NCBI RefSeq assembly: GCF_001425175.1
Contig: NZ_LMDV01000009.1
Span: forward strand, 62,001 to 126,000
Source: Nocardioides sp. Root1257
Lineage (GTDB): Bacteria; Actinomycetota; Actinomycetes; Propionibacteriales; Nocardioidaceae
Direction of reading: 5' to 3'
DNA length: 64,000 bases
The notes below the pieces were generated by a model, which was given only the letters and a program-made list of their open reading frames with translations, was not told the origin of the DNA and ran no database searches. Below, in pieces: positions 33,623 through 44,034 of this stretch (position 1 is its first letter; each line of letters opens with the position of its first letter). A program made the position numbers and the translations under genes.

Positions 33623-34942
33623 ATGCGCACACGGCTCATCGTCGCGGGGCTCGCCTCTGCCCTGATCAGCAGCTCGCTCCTCCTCGGCGCCACCGCCCCC
33701 GCCCAGGCGGGCGACCTCCACGTGAAGCTCACCAACAACGGTGACGGCACGATCCACGTGGACTGGGACCCCGCCGTCGGAGTCGGCTCCACCTACAAGG
33801 TGCAGATCGCGACCGACCGAGGGTCGAAGACCCACGTGCAGACGTTCGACGTGCCGGGCAACGGCGCGCAGACCGAGCTCGACGTGCCGCACGCCGACCT
33901 CGTCACCCCCGCCTCGGGCGACTACACCTTCGTGACGGTGCTGATCGACCGGCACGGCAACGGGAAGAACAGCGGTACGCCGACGACGTGGATCAAGCCC
34001 ACACCCGTCGTCCCGCCGGCCACCGGCAGCACCATCAAGATGGCGACGTTCAACACGCGCATCTGGCGTGCGGCCGACCGCAAGGACAAGAAGACCCTGA
34101 TCTCGTGGAACGTGCGGCGCAAGAAGATCGTCGCGACGATCAAGGCCACCGCCCCCGGCGTCGTCCTCCTGCAGGAGTCCTCCGGCGCCGCGAAGCTCCG
34201 GGTCGCCGGCAAGCTCTGGCAGTTCCAGGACATCGCCAACCGCCTGCCGAAGAAGTACAAGCTCTCGGTCCAGGGTCTCTACACCAACGCCCGCGGCCTC
34301 GCCATCGGCAGCCAGGGCTCGCGCATCATCGTCGACACGTCGCGCTACTCGGTCGTGAAGACCGGCTACGTCCAGCCGCCGGCGTTCTCGCCGACGCAGA
34401 CCCGCTTCATGCCCTGGGCGCTGCTGCGCGTCAGGGCGACCGGCGAGGAGTTCTACGTCGCGTCGGCGCACCTGCAGTCCGGAGCGGACAAGCCCGGCCA
34501 GACCCGGCTCTACGACATGCGCCAGAAGCAGACCGACTACATCAACGCGCAGCTCGCCCTGCTGGCAGCCTCGGGCCGAGGTGTCTACCTGGGCGGCGAC
34601 TTCAACTCGACCAGCAACACCAAACCCGACAACAACGTGCACCGGACGCTGGTCGCGGACGGCTGGTACGACGGGTTCGCGACGACGACGGTCTCCGGTG
34701 CCGCCTACCCGACCACGAACGACTTCGACTTCCCGGTCAAGCCCGGCCCGTTCCGTCGTGACTACCTGATGAGCCTCGGCGCTCCGCAGGGGTCGTACGG
34801 GTACACGAACCACTTCTACAACTCGGGCACGAAGTTCGCCTCCGACCACTTCATGCAGTCGGCGACCTTCCCGATCGGGGCCGGCCCGTACCTCACCGCC
34901 GCGCAGATCGGCCGGTCGAAGTACAAGCCCTACCACCGCTGA
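33623..34942 (+). CDS. Secreted endonuclease/exonuclease/phosphatase-fold protein
   Basis: A 439-residue exported protein. The signal peptide ends near APAQA. An Ig/fibronectin-like domain (about 30-125) is followed by an EEP domain with FNTRIW, the metal-binding Glu in LLQESSGA, GDFNST and the final SDHFM. EEP enzymes cleave phosphodiesters in nucleic acids, lipids or small molecules; which one applies here is unclear. It is followed by a strong bidirectional terminator. Confidence 0.82.
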   Translation: MRTRLIVAGLASALISSSLLLGATAPAQAGDLHVKLTNNGDGTIHVDWDPAVGVGSTYKVQIATDRGSKTHVQTFDVPGNGAQTELDVPHADLVTPASGDYTFVTVLIDRHGNGKNSGTPTTWIKPTPVVPPATGSTIKMATFNTRIWRAADRKDKKTLISWNVRRKKIVATIKATAPGVVLLQESSGAAKLRVAGKLWQFQDIANRLPKKYKLSVQGLYTNARGLAIGSQGSRIIVDTSRYSVVKTGYVQPPAFSPTQTRFMPWALLRVRATGEEFYVASAHLQSGADKPGQTRLYDMRQKQTDYINAQLALLAASGRGVYLGGDFNSTSNTKPDNNVHRTLVADGWYDGFATTTVSGAAYPTTNDFDFPVKPGPFRRDYLMSLGAPQGSYGYTNHFYNSGTKFASDHFMQSATFPIGAGPYLTAAQIGRSKYKPYHR

Positions 34943-34953
34943 TCCGACCACGC

Positions 34954-34988
34954 AGACGCCCCGCTCGAGATCCTCGGGCGGGGCGTCT
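34954..34988. terminator. Bidirectional terminator
   Basis: AGACGCCCCGC (34954-34964) and GCGGGGCGTCT (34978-34988) are perfect 11-bp arms with a 13-nt loop, between the converging EEP and ACT-domain genes. Confidence 0.85.
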
Positions 34989-34999
34989 CGCACGTGGCG

Positions 35000-35623
35000 T
35001 CAGTGCGCGGGCGCCTTCGCGCTGCGGGTGATCGACATCGCGAGGCCGACCAGGTGGCCGAGCCGGGCGATCTCGGAGTCGAGGAAGTCCGGGCCGCCGC
35101 GGCGGCCGATGACCACGACCTCGGTCTTGTTGAGCCGGGCCGCGCAGGCGACGGTGTTCTCGTCGTCGGTGTCGATCAGCTCGGCCCGCTCGATGGGCAG
35201 CCAGGTGAGGTCGGACGGCGCCGCCTCGGTCGTGTAGACGATCCCGTCGGCCTTGCTCACCCGCACGGCCCAGTCCGCCCGGAAGGTCACCGGCAGCAGG
35301 TCGATCAGGCGGTCCAGCGCGCCCTCGGGGTCGGCGGTCAGCTCCTCGACCGCCTCGAGGTCGAGGAAGAGGTTGCCGCCGGCGGCGTACCGGCTGATCC
35401 AGACGACGACCACGCCGTCGAGGCCGTTGACGGCGGAGACGACGGAGTCGGGCATGGTGCCGGGCGCGATCTCGAGGAGCACGTCGTCGACGGCCGTGCC
35501 GTCGTGGCGCTTCTCGACGATCTCGATCGCCTCGATGTCGCCGCCGGCCTCACCGATGGCGCCCGCGAGCCGACCCAGGGATCCCGGGACGTCGGGCAGC
35601 TCCACGCGCAGCAGGAAGGGCAT
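35000..35623 (-). CDS. ACT-domain protein
   Basis: A 207-residue protein with an N-terminal ACT domain (LLRVELPDVPGSLGRLAGAIGEAGGDIEAIEIVE). The C-terminal part (about 90-205) is GAF-like or unassigned, with VVVIGRRGGPDFLDSEIARLGHLV. ACT domains bind amino acids and regulate enzymes. The partner is unknown. The ATG at 35623 follows GGAG; a TTG four codons upstream is less likely. Confidence 0.8.
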   Translation of the reverse strand: MPFLLRVELPDVPGSLGRLAGAIGEAGGDIEAIEIVEKRHDGTAVDDVLLEIAPGTMPDSVVSAVNGLDGVVVVWISRYAAGGNLFLDLEAVEELTADPEGALDRLIDLLPVTFRADWAVRVSKADGIVYTTEAAPSDLTWLPIERAELIDTDDENTVACAARLNKTEVVVIGRRGGPDFLDSEIARLGHLVGLAMSITRSAKAPAH

Positions 35624-35689
35624 CTCAGACTCCAATCTGACTCGACCCTAGCCCGATCAGATTGCGGCGGCGTTTCCCTGTATCAGCAG

Positions 35690-37447
35690 TCAGTCGCCGG
35701 CCAGGCGGAGCCGCAGCCCGGTGGCACGCTGCGCCCGGGTCTCGACGGCGGCGCGGACGGCGGCCTCGGTGCCGACCACGCGCACGTGGGTGCGGGCCCG
35801 GGTGACCGCCGTGTAGAAGAGCTCGCGGGTCAGCAGTCGCGACCCCTCGTCGGGCAGCAGCACCGTCACCCGGTCGGCCTGGCTGCCCTGGCTCTTGTGG
35901 ATCGTCATGGCGTGCATGGTCTCGACGGCGTCGAGGCGGCCGGGGGCGAACTGCTTGAGCCGCTCCGACCCCGCGACGAACGCGCGGCTGCGCCCGTCCT
36001 GGCGCACCACCACCCCGGTCTCGCCGTTGTAGACGTCGAGCGCGTAGTCGTTGCTGGTCACGAGCAGCGGCCGGCCGACGTACCACTCCCCCCAGATCTC
36101 GATCTCCGGGTCCTCGGCCAGCCACCGCTCGACCAGGTGGTTCCAGCGGCGTACGCCGTAGGGCCCCTCGCGGTGCGCGCAGAGCAGCCGGTAGCGGTCG
36201 AGCTCGGCCAGCGCGCGGGCCGGGTCCTCCTGCGTCGCGGCCGCCCACACCGCCCGGCCGGCCGCGACCGAGTCCGGGCGCAGCGCCGCCTCGATCGCGG
36301 CCTCGTCGTCGGCCTCGACGAAGGAGACCTGCTCGGACGGCGCCCGCAGCACCCGGAGCACCTCGTCGGCGTCGCCCTCGCGGAGCGCGGCGGCGAGCGC
36401 CTTGATGTCCTCCTCGGAGCGGAAGTTCTCGGTCAGCGCGGAGACCGGCGAGTCGGCACGCGCCTCGTAGCCGGCGACCAGGTCGCTGAGCACGGCACCC
36501 GCGCCGACCGACGTGAGCTGTCGCGGGTCGCCGACCAGCACGAGCCGGCAGTCGGGTCGCAGTGCCTCGAGCAGCCGCCCCATCATGGTGAGCTCGACCA
36601 TCGACGACTCGTCGACCACGACGACGTCGTACTTGAGCCGGTTGCCGCGGTCGTGCCGGAAGCGCGTCGCGTTGTCGGGCCTCCAGCCGAGGAGGCGGTG
36701 CAGCGTCAGGCCCTCCAGCCGGCCGACGAGATCGGGCGCCTCGGGCCAGGTCCGGGCGACGTCGGCCAGCTCGGTGGCGACGGCCTCCTGGAGACGGGTC
36801 GCGGCCTTGCCGGTCGGTGCTGCCAGCGCGATCGCGAGCCCGCCGCCGGCCTGGTCGGCCAGGAGCGCGAGCAGGCGGGCGACCGTGGTGGTCTTCCCGG
36901 TGCCGGGCCCGCCGGTCAGGATCGTCGTACGCCGGCGCACGGCCGCCGCGACCGCCGCCTCCTGCTCGTCGCTGAAGTGACCGGCGCGGACCTTCGCCAG
37001 CGCCGCGTCGAGCCGGGCCTCGTCGACGGGCGGCGGCGCCTGCGCGAGCCGGAGCGCCAGGTCGTCGTGCACCTGGGTCTCCAGCCGGTGGTAGCGGTCG
37101 AGGTAGAGCAGCCCGAGCTCCCAGCGGACGACCCCGGCGGCCAGCAGCGGCGAGGCCTCGATCGCGGTCGTCCACTCTGCCGGCGCCGGCCAGGCCAGGT
37201 CGGGCGCGGTCTCGGGCACCGTCGCGAGGTCGAGGCAGACCGAGCCACGGCGTACGGCGCGCACCGCCAGGGCGACGGCCAGCAGCACCCGCTCGTCCTC
37301 CTCGCCGCCGAGCGCGCCGATCCGGGTGGCGACGTGCAGGTCGGAGGCGGTCAGCACCCCGGCCTCGTTGAAGGCGGCCAGCAGGCCAACTGCGCCGGTC
37401 GCGATCCGCCAGTCCTGCTCGCCGGTCGGCTCCCAGAGCTCGGTCAC
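35690..37447 (-). CDS. recD: Exodeoxyribonuclease V alpha subunit
   Basis: A 585-residue SF1B helicase. Walker A is GGPGTGKTTT (about residue 166), Walker B is VVVVDESSM, and the C-terminal motif is AMTIHKSQGSQADRV. It is the fast 5'-3' motor of RecBCD in double-strand break repair. The start GTG at 37447 overlaps the recB stop by 4 bp. The gene order recC-recB-recD on one strand gives a balanced complex. Confidence 0.93.
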   Translation of the reverse strand: MTELWEPTGEQDWRIATGAVGLLAAFNEAGVLTASDLHVATRIGALGGEEDERVLLAVALAVRAVRRGSVCLDLATVPETAPDLAWPAPAEWTTAIEASPLLAAGVVRWELGLLYLDRYHRLETQVHDDLALRLAQAPPPVDEARLDAALAKVRAGHFSDEQEAAVAAAVRRRTTILTGGPGTGKTTTVARLLALLADQAGGGLAIALAAPTGKAATRLQEAVATELADVARTWPEAPDLVGRLEGLTLHRLLGWRPDNATRFRHDRGNRLKYDVVVVDESSMVELTMMGRLLEALRPDCRLVLVGDPRQLTSVGAGAVLSDLVAGYEARADSPVSALTENFRSEEDIKALAAALREGDADEVLRVLRAPSEQVSFVEADDEAAIEAALRPDSVAAGRAVWAAATQEDPARALAELDRYRLLCAHREGPYGVRRWNHLVERWLAEDPEIEIWGEWYVGRPLLVTSNDYALDVYNGETGVVVRQDGRSRAFVAGSERLKQFAPGRLDAVETMHAMTIHKSQGSQADRVTVLLPDEGSRLLTRELFYTAVTRARTHVRVVGTEAAVRAAVETRAQRATGLRLRLAGD

Positions 37448-40400
37448 GTCGCACCGTCCAGGAGGTCGGAGAGCTCCTCGACGAGGGCGACGGGAGGCTG
37501 CCAGGCGAAGACCCCGCACGGGGCGCCGTCGACCAGCGGGGTGTCGGGTCCGCACATGCCGCGCAGGTAGAGGTAGAGCACGCCGCCGAGGTGGACGGCC
37601 GGGTCGTAGCCGGGCTGGCGCCAGCGGAGGAAGCGGTGCAGGACAGCGGCGTACAGCAGCGCCTGGAGCGGGTAGTCGGAGTGACCCATCGCGGCGTCGA
37701 GCGCCTCGGGTCGGTAGCTGTGGGCGGTCAGCGGCTCGTCCATCGGGCCGAGCCAGTTCGTCTTGTAGTCGACGACGAGGTAGCGCGGTCCGGCCTCGGT
37801 GCGCAGCCGGAGCACCACGTCGACCGACCCCGTGAGGTAGCCGCGCAGGGTCTGCTCGCCGAGCGGTCCGGCGAGGGAGTCGGCGTACGCGCGGACCGGG
37901 TCGCCGGGCGGCAGGTGCCGCTCGAGCAGCGGCCCGATCGCGCCGAGGACGGTGTCGCCGGCCGGCCCGCCGAGCGGCAGCTCGAAGTCCATCTCGCGCA
38001 GCCGGTCGGTGAGCGGCAGCTGCCGCAGGGTGGTGCCGGCGAGCGGGCCGAGCGGCGAGTCGCAGACCGCCACGAGGGCGTCCGCCAGCTCCTCGCGGTC
38101 GAGGTCGACGGGCCACCAGCCGAGCTGCTCGTCGATGTGGCCGAGCAGCTCCGCGCGCAGGTCGGGCGCGTCCGGGTCGGTGTGCTCGAGCACGGCGTGC
38201 ACCAGTGACCCGAACGTCGCACCGACGGGCAGGCCGGCCATCGGCGACGGCACGTCGTCGGGCAGCGGCTCCGCCACGACGTCCTCGACCGGATCCACGG
38301 GCTCGTCGTCCTTGGCGCCGTACTCGGGCTCGCTGGCGACGGCCCCGGTCGTGCCGGCGACCGGCTCGACCTTGCTCAGCGAGGAGTACGACGCACGCCG
38401 CCACTCGGTGTCGACGGCCCGGGTGAACGTGCGCGCGACGAGGGTGGGCGGGTCGGGCACCGGCGGGTCGGCGCCGGGGTCGGCGTGCACCGCGGGCTCC
38501 GGGGACGGGCCGCCCCGGTCGCGCCACGCGGCGAACATCGTCACGACGGCGTCGTCGTCGGGGACCGCGGGCGACTCCGGCACGACGGCGGAGTCCGGGT
38601 CGCGCATCAGCATCCGGTGCAGCGGCGAGGCGACGGCGTTCTTGGTCGGCGCCCACCAGCAGACGACCTGCGACTTGGCGCGGGTGATCGCGACGTACAG
38701 CAGGCGCAGCCACTCCCCGGCCTCCTCGTCGGCCCAGCGCCGGCAGTCGTCGGCCCAGTGCGCGCCGCCGCCACCGACGTTGAGGCAGCGGGTGCCCGCG
38801 TCGTCGTGGAAGAGCGGGCGCGTGGGCTTCGGGACGAAGCGGTCGGCGACCGCGGGGAGGTAGACGACGGGGTACTCGAGCCCCTTGCTCGCGTGGATCG
38901 TCACCAGCTGCACGGCGGCCGCGTCGGAGTCGAGGCGGCGGGTGCGCTCGACGCCGCGGCCGGCGCGGCCCTCCGCGACCTGCGCGCGCAGCCAGGTCAG
39001 CAGGGACACGGGGCCGTGGCGCTCGCTGAGCATCACCTCGTGCAGCGCTTCGCCGATGTGGCGCAGGTCGGTGAGCCGGCGGTCGCCGCCCACCTCGGCC
39101 AGCACCCGCTCAGGCAGACCGGCCACGTTGGCCGCCTCGAGCACCGCGGCGACACCGCGCGTCGTGAACAGCTCGACCCAGGCGCGCAATGTCTCGGCGA
39201 CGTCGTCGGTGAGGTCGTCGCCGCCCGCGTCGAGCTCCTCGGCCGTGTGCCCGAGGAAGCAGGTCAGCGCGGCGGCGCGCACCCGGGCACTGCGGTGCGG
39301 CTGCTCCAGCGCCTCGAGGAGGGTCAGCCACTCCACGGCGGCCGGGGTCGCGAACACGCTGCCGCCGCCGGCGATCACGGCGGGCACGCCGACCGCCAGC
39401 AGCGCCTCGCGTACGGCGGCCAGGTCGGCGTGCCGGTAGGAGATGACCGCCACGTCGCGCGGCCGGACCGGGCGACCTTCGAAGGTCGCGCCCGAGGCGA
39501 GCAGCCGGCGTACGTCGAGGGCGAGGTCGCGCGCGACGTGCGGACGGACCAGACCGACGGCGAGGGACGCGTTGCCGCGCCGGCCGAGCTCCTCGCGGCG
39601 TACGACGCGGACCCGGAACGGCGACGGCGCGGGCGCCCCGACGAGGCGGCTCTCGTCGTGGTGCGCCTCGACGTCGCGGACCACGATCCGGTCGTCGCCG
39701 AGCGCCGCACCGGCGAGCAGCCGCTGGAACGAGTCGAGCAGCGGCCGGTCGCTGCGCCAGTTGACCGACAGCGTCTGCTTGACCTGGGCGGTGTCCGCCG
39801 CCTGGAGGTACGTCGTGACGTCGCCGCCGCGGAATGCGTAGATCGCCTGCTTGGGGTCGCCGATCAGCACCATCGTCGCGTGCCCGGTGAACGCCCGGTC
39901 GAGGACCTGCCACTGCACCGGGTCGGTGTCCTGGAACTCGTCGACGAGCACGATGCTCCACCGCTGCCGCATCCGCTGCGCGGCCGGGCCGTCCGCGTCG
40001 ACGAGGGCGTCGGCGAGCTGGGTGAGCAGGTCGTCGTAGGACAAGATGCCGAGGCGGCGCTTGCGCCGGTCGAGCTCCTCGCGGACGGTGCGGGCGAAGC
40101 TGACCCGACGGCCGACCGGCGTCGAGCGGTCCTCGTCGGCGGGCTGGAGGGTGGCCTGCGGGTCGCCGACCGCCGCCCGCGCGATGGCGAGCGCCTCCGC
40201 GTGGGTGAAGACCGGTGGCTCGGCGTCGAACGCGAAGGCGCGGAGGTAGAGGTCGTCGACCGTCTCCTTCACCAGGTCGTCGAGGTCCTCGACGAGCCGC
40301 GCGCGGGAGTCTGAGTCGCCGGCGACCCCGAGCGAGTCCAGCACCATCGAGCAGAACTGGTGGGTGGTGGCGATGGTGGCCGCGTCGAAGCCGGCCAGCG

Positions 40401-40749
40401 CCTCGGCGACGCGACGGTGCCCGAGTCGCCGCTGCTCGGGGTCCCACCCGCGCAGCAGGGTGACGAGGTCGGAGTCCGGTGCGGCACCCACGACCGCGAC
40501 CGGGTCGTCGCTCAGCACCCGCTCGGCCTCGACCAGCTGTGCCCGGACCCGCTCGCGGAGCTCCTGGCTCGCGGCCCGGCCGAAGGTGACGACCAGCATC
40601 TGCTCGAGCCGGGCGACGCCCTCGGCGACGTACCGGGTCACGAGCGCGCCGATCGTCCAGGTCTTGCCGGTGCCGGCGCTCGCCTCGAGGAGGACGGTGC
40701 CGGTGGGCAGGTCGTCGGTGATCGAGAACGGGCGCATCGGGGTGGTCAC
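37444..40749 (-). CDS. recB: Exodeoxyribonuclease V beta subunit
   Basis: A 1101-residue helicase-nuclease. Walker A ASAGTGKT (23-30) is followed by helicase motifs such as IVLVDEFQDTD and VQLVTIHASKGLEYPVV, and a C-terminal nuclease with YLVVDYKTNWLG. It unwinds and cuts DNA ends and loads recombinase in the RecBCD complex. GTG 40749 overlaps the recC stop by 4 bp; an ATG at 40737 is an alternative start. Confidence 0.94.
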   Translation of the reverse strand: MTTPMRPFSITDDLPTGTVLLEASAGTGKTWTIGALVTRYVAEGVARLEQMLVVTFGRAASQELRERVRAQLVEAERVLSDDPVAVVGAAPDSDLVTLLRGWDPEQRRLGHRRVAEALAGFDAATIATTHQFCSMVLDSLGVAGDSDSRARLVEDLDDLVKETVDDLYLRAFAFDAEPPVFTHAEALAIARAAVGDPQATLQPADEDRSTPVGRRVSFARTVREELDRRKRRLGILSYDDLLTQLADALVDADGPAAQRMRQRWSIVLVDEFQDTDPVQWQVLDRAFTGHATMVLIGDPKQAIYAFRGGDVTTYLQAADTAQVKQTLSVNWRSDRPLLDSFQRLLAGAALGDDRIVVRDVEAHHDESRLVGAPAPSPFRVRVVRREELGRRGNASLAVGLVRPHVARDLALDVRRLLASGATFEGRPVRPRDVAVISYRHADLAAVREALLAVGVPAVIAGGGSVFATPAAVEWLTLLEALEQPHRSARVRAAALTCFLGHTAEELDAGGDDLTDDVAETLRAWVELFTTRGVAAVLEAANVAGLPERVLAEVGGDRRLTDLRHIGEALHEVMLSERHGPVSLLTWLRAQVAEGRAGRGVERTRRLDSDAAAVQLVTIHASKGLEYPVVYLPAVADRFVPKPTRPLFHDDAGTRCLNVGGGGAHWADDCRRWADEEAGEWLRLLYVAITRAKSQVVCWWAPTKNAVASPLHRMLMRDPDSAVVPESPAVPDDDAVVTMFAAWRDRGGPSPEPAVHADPGADPPVPDPPTLVARTFTRAVDTEWRRASYSSLSKVEPVAGTTGAVASEPEYGAKDDEPVDPVEDVVAEPLPDDVPSPMAGLPVGATFGSLVHAVLEHTDPDAPDLRAELLGHIDEQLGWWPVDLDREELADALVAVCDSPLGPLAGTTLRQLPLTDRLREMDFELPLGGPAGDTVLGAIGPLLERHLPPGDPVRAYADSLAGPLGEQTLRGYLTGSVDVVLRLRTEAGPRYLVVDYKTNWLGPMDEPLTAHSYRPEALDAAMGHSDYPLQALLYAAVLHRFLRWRQPGYDPAVHLGGVLYLYLRGMCGPDTPLVDGAPCGVFAWQPPVALVEELSDLLDGAT

Positions 40750-43700
40750 AGCGGACCCACCCTCTCGGCACCCGTCAGCAGCGGCTCCCAGATCCGCCAG
40801 GCGTACTCGCCCAGGCCCGCGTCGAGCAGCACCTCGACCGGGGCGCCCGGCCCGTAGACCCGGCGGTGGTAGGGATTGGCGTCCTCCCCCTCGATGCCGA
40901 ACTGGTTGTGGGGATCCGTCTCCCACTCGCGGCGCGCGGCCTCGACCGGTGGGACGTCCTGCCCCATCAGCTCGCGTGCGTGTGCCTCGGCCCAGGCGGC
41001 TCCGGTCTTCACCGGCACCGGCAGGGGTGCGCACAGCCCGCGGTCGCGGAGGTCGAGCAGGTCACGCAGCCAGTCGACGGCTCGGTGGTCGAGCGGGCCC
41101 GCCAGGGCGCGCTTCGGGCCGGCGCGCTCGCGCCCGATCGCGTGGGAGGTCCAGTGCTGGTCGGGGTGGGAGGCGCTCAGCGCCAGCAGGTCGACCCACG
41201 CCTCGAGCCGCTGCCGCGCGCCGAGGCGCGAGTAGCCGAGCGAGACGACGCGGGTGCCGTAGACGCCGGGCACGGTGCCGGTCAGGCGCCGGCCGTCACC
41301 GAGGTCGACGTCCACGTCGACGGAGCGCCGCTCCCCCTCGCGTACGACGGCGGCACTGGCCCACAGCTTCTGGCACTCGCGCACCACCTCGTCGAGGGCA
41401 GCCGTGCCGAGGCCGCCCGGCGGGAGCGTCCCGCGCAGCTGCTCGGCGGTCATCACCGCGACCGGGTCCTGGCCGGCCAGCAGCTCGCGCAGCAGGTGGT
41501 CGCCGATCTGCCACTTCTCGAGGCTGTCGAGGCTGACCGGGATCGCGTCGGCGAGGTCGTCGGGGGCGAACGGCGTGGCCACGTCGAGCCGCTCGCGCAG
41601 GAACGCGCGCACCGGCTGGGCGAGGAACGTCTTGAGGTCCTGCAGGGAGACGTCCTCGCGGGCACGCGGCGGCAGCGGTCCGTCGAGCAGCGGCGGCGGC
41701 TCGTGCCGCACGCTCCACGCCGACCGCGCGCCGGCGAGCGACGCGGTGTCGAAGCTGAAGGGCCGCCGCGGCTCGAAGTTGCGCGCGTCGTAGGGCTGCA
41801 GCGGGTGCCGCGTCTCGATCCGCTCGCGCACCGGCTCGGCCGTCGTGCGGTCAGCGGCGTCGAGGATCTCGCCGAGGGGTACGGCGGGGGGCCGCTTCGC
41901 CCCCGACTGCTCGTTGGCGCCGGTGTAGGTGATGACGAGGTGCTCGCTCGCGGCCAGCACGGCGTCGAGCAGGAGCTGGCGGTCCTCGCTGCGCAGGTCG
42001 CGCTCACCGGTGCGCGGACGCCGGCCGAGCACGTCGTCGCCGTCGACCGACCCGGCCCGCGGGAAGACGCCGTCGTCGAGGCCGACCAGGCAGACCACGC
42101 GGTGCGGCACCGACCGCATCGGCACCATCGTGCAGACGGTGAGCGTGCCGGTGCGGAAGTTGGCCCGGGTCGGACGGCCCGCCAGCCGGGACTGCAGCAG
42201 CGCGCGCATGTCGGGCAGCCGCAGCTCGAGCTCGCCCTCGTGGGAGGAGACCGCCGCCCGAGCCAGCTCGCGCTCGAACTGCGGCAGCTGCCAGGCGTCG
42301 TCCGCCGACACATCGGTCAGGGCGCGTACGCCGTCGCGCAGCCGTTCGGTCCACTCCGCGACCGTGCGGGCCTCGCCGAGCCCGGTCAGGCACGCGTCGA
42401 GCCGGGCGACCAGCTCGGCGAGCCGGCCGGCGAGGTCGATCTCGTTGCTGCCGACGTCGTCGAGCGGCAGCCCGCGGCCGAGATGACGGTGGTCGTCGCC
42501 ACTCATCGCGACGCCGAGCAGGATCCGGTCGAGGCCCATCCGCCAGGTGTTGTGAGGGAATCGCTCCATCGCGAACGCCCCGCGGGACTCGGCGTCGAGG
42601 CCCCAGCGGACCCCGGCGCGCGCCACCCAGCGCGCGGCGCGATCGAGGTCGTCGTCGGTGAACCCGAACCTGCGCCGGCAGGGCTCGCTCGCCGCCAGGT
42701 CGAGCACGTCGGCCGCCGTCACCCGGCCACCGGACAGCTCGAGCAGCGTGCCGGCCACCGCGAGCAGCGGGTTGGTGCTGGTGAGCGCCCGGTCGGCGAG
42801 CTTGACCCGGAGCTCGTGGGCCGGGTGGCCGCCGGTCGCGAGCCCGAACCCGGCCGAGACCAGCGGCGCGTAGGTCTCCACGTCCGGGCACATCACGAGG
42901 ATGTCGCGCGGCTCGAGCGTCGGGTCGTCCTCGAGCATCCCGACCAGCACCTCGCGCAGCACGTCGACCTGGCGCGCGGGGCCGTGGCAGGCATGCACCT
43001 GCAGGCTGCGGTCGGCGGCGTCGAGGTGCCGACCCGCGCGCTCGTCGTACGACGGGGCGTGGTTGGCGCGCAGGTCGCGCTGGAGCCAGCCGAGCAGGGT
43101 GTCCGGGGTGTCGGCCGTGGCGGCGACGACGTCGGCCTCGATCCCGCCGAGCGTGCGCCGCAGCTCGCGCGCGTCGCGGCCGAGGGAGGCCAGCAGCGGG
43201 TGGCCGACCCGTTCGACGGAGGTGTCCTCGTCGCGCGGCACGACGCCGCCGAGCCCGACGAGGTCGTCCCAGAGGGCGGGCGACGGCTGGGGCAGGAAGA
43301 GGTGGACGTCGCGGTGCTCGCCGAGCGCCTCGAGCAGCTCCAGCTCCGTGACCGGGATGCGCGTGTGACCGAAGAGCGAGAGCCGCGCGGGCAGCGGCAG
43401 TCCGTCGCCCCCGGACCGCAGTGCGGCGACCGTCTCGGCGTGACGCACGTCGGGCGGTGGCGCCGCGACCCGGGGCAGCAGCCGCCGCCACAGCTCGGCC
43501 TGCCAGAGCAGGTCGTCGGCGAGGTCGCCGTCGTCGCCCTCGCGCCAGCCGGTCACGAGGCTGGGTCGCTGCACGGCGTACGACGCGAAGAGGTGCGCCA
43601 GCCGGATCGCGACCGAGTAGCGACGGTTGCGGCGCATCTCGCCCTCGAGGTGCGCGGTCAACGCCTCGAAGCCCGGCTGGTCGAGACAGTCGTCGATGGT

Positions 43701-44000
43701 CGCGAGCAGCGGCCAGACCAGGCGCTCGGGGTCCCACGGGTCGTCGCGCTCGCGGCCGAGCAGCAGGCTCACGAGGCTCCGCGGGTTGAGGAAGCGGACG
43801 CCCGCGCACACCCCGTCGCCGCCGCGCGGGCCGGTGCCGAGCCGGTGGCTCAGCCGCTGGGTCAGCCAGCGCTCCACGCCCTTGGCCGGCACCACCACGA
43901 CCTCCTCGGCGAACGGGTCGTCGAGGGGCGACGCGAGCAGCTCGCCGAGGGCGTCGGCGAGCTGGTCGGTGCGCGGTGCGCGGTGCAGGTGGAGCGCCAC
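40746..44000 (-). CDS. recC: Exodeoxyribonuclease V gamma subunit
   Basis: A 1084-residue RecC. The N-terminus reads FAEEVVVVPAKGVERWLTQRLSHRLG, followed by FLNPRSLVSLLLG, and the middle holds the inactive-helicase region VCLVGLDDGVFPR, as in other RecC proteins. It recognises Chi-like signals and splits the strands for RecB and RecD. It is the first gene of the recCBD operon. The ATG at 44000 gives full length. Confidence 0.93.
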   Translation of the reverse strand: MALHLHRAPRTDQLADALGELLASPLDDPFAEEVVVVPAKGVERWLTQRLSHRLGTGPRGGDGVCAGVRFLNPRSLVSLLLGRERDDPWDPERLVWPLLATIDDCLDQPGFEALTAHLEGEMRRNRRYSVAIRLAHLFASYAVQRPSLVTGWREGDDGDLADDLLWQAELWRRLLPRVAAPPPDVRHAETVAALRSGGDGLPLPARLSLFGHTRIPVTELELLEALGEHRDVHLFLPQPSPALWDDLVGLGGVVPRDEDTSVERVGHPLLASLGRDARELRRTLGGIEADVVAATADTPDTLLGWLQRDLRANHAPSYDERAGRHLDAADRSLQVHACHGPARQVDVLREVLVGMLEDDPTLEPRDILVMCPDVETYAPLVSAGFGLATGGHPAHELRVKLADRALTSTNPLLAVAGTLLELSGGRVTAADVLDLAASEPCRRRFGFTDDDLDRAARWVARAGVRWGLDAESRGAFAMERFPHNTWRMGLDRILLGVAMSGDDHRHLGRGLPLDDVGSNEIDLAGRLAELVARLDACLTGLGEARTVAEWTERLRDGVRALTDVSADDAWQLPQFERELARAAVSSHEGELELRLPDMRALLQSRLAGRPTRANFRTGTLTVCTMVPMRSVPHRVVCLVGLDDGVFPRAGSVDGDDVLGRRPRTGERDLRSEDRQLLLDAVLAASEHLVITYTGANEQSGAKRPPAVPLGEILDAADRTTAEPVRERIETRHPLQPYDARNFEPRRPFSFDTASLAGARSAWSVRHEPPPLLDGPLPPRAREDVSLQDLKTFLAQPVRAFLRERLDVATPFAPDDLADAIPVSLDSLEKWQIGDHLLRELLAGQDPVAVMTAEQLRGTLPPGGLGTAALDEVVRECQKLWASAAVVREGERRSVDVDVDLGDGRRLTGTVPGVYGTRVVSLGYSRLGARQRLEAWVDLLALSASHPDQHWTSHAIGRERAGPKRALAGPLDHRAVDWLRDLLDLRDRGLCAPLPVPVKTGAAWAEAHARELMGQDVPPVEAARREWETDPHNQFGIEGEDANPYHRRVYGPGAPVEVLLDAGLGEYAWRIWEPLLTGAERVGPL

Positions 44001-44034
44001 GGCCGCACCCTACGGGGCGCGGCCGACACCGTGC

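Noticed and set aside
34994..37570. A very long plus-strand open frame (858 codons)
   Set aside because: It lies opposite recD and the ACT-domain gene, has Arg/Gly/Ala-rich shadow composition and no domain signatures. The minus-strand genes have clear motifs.
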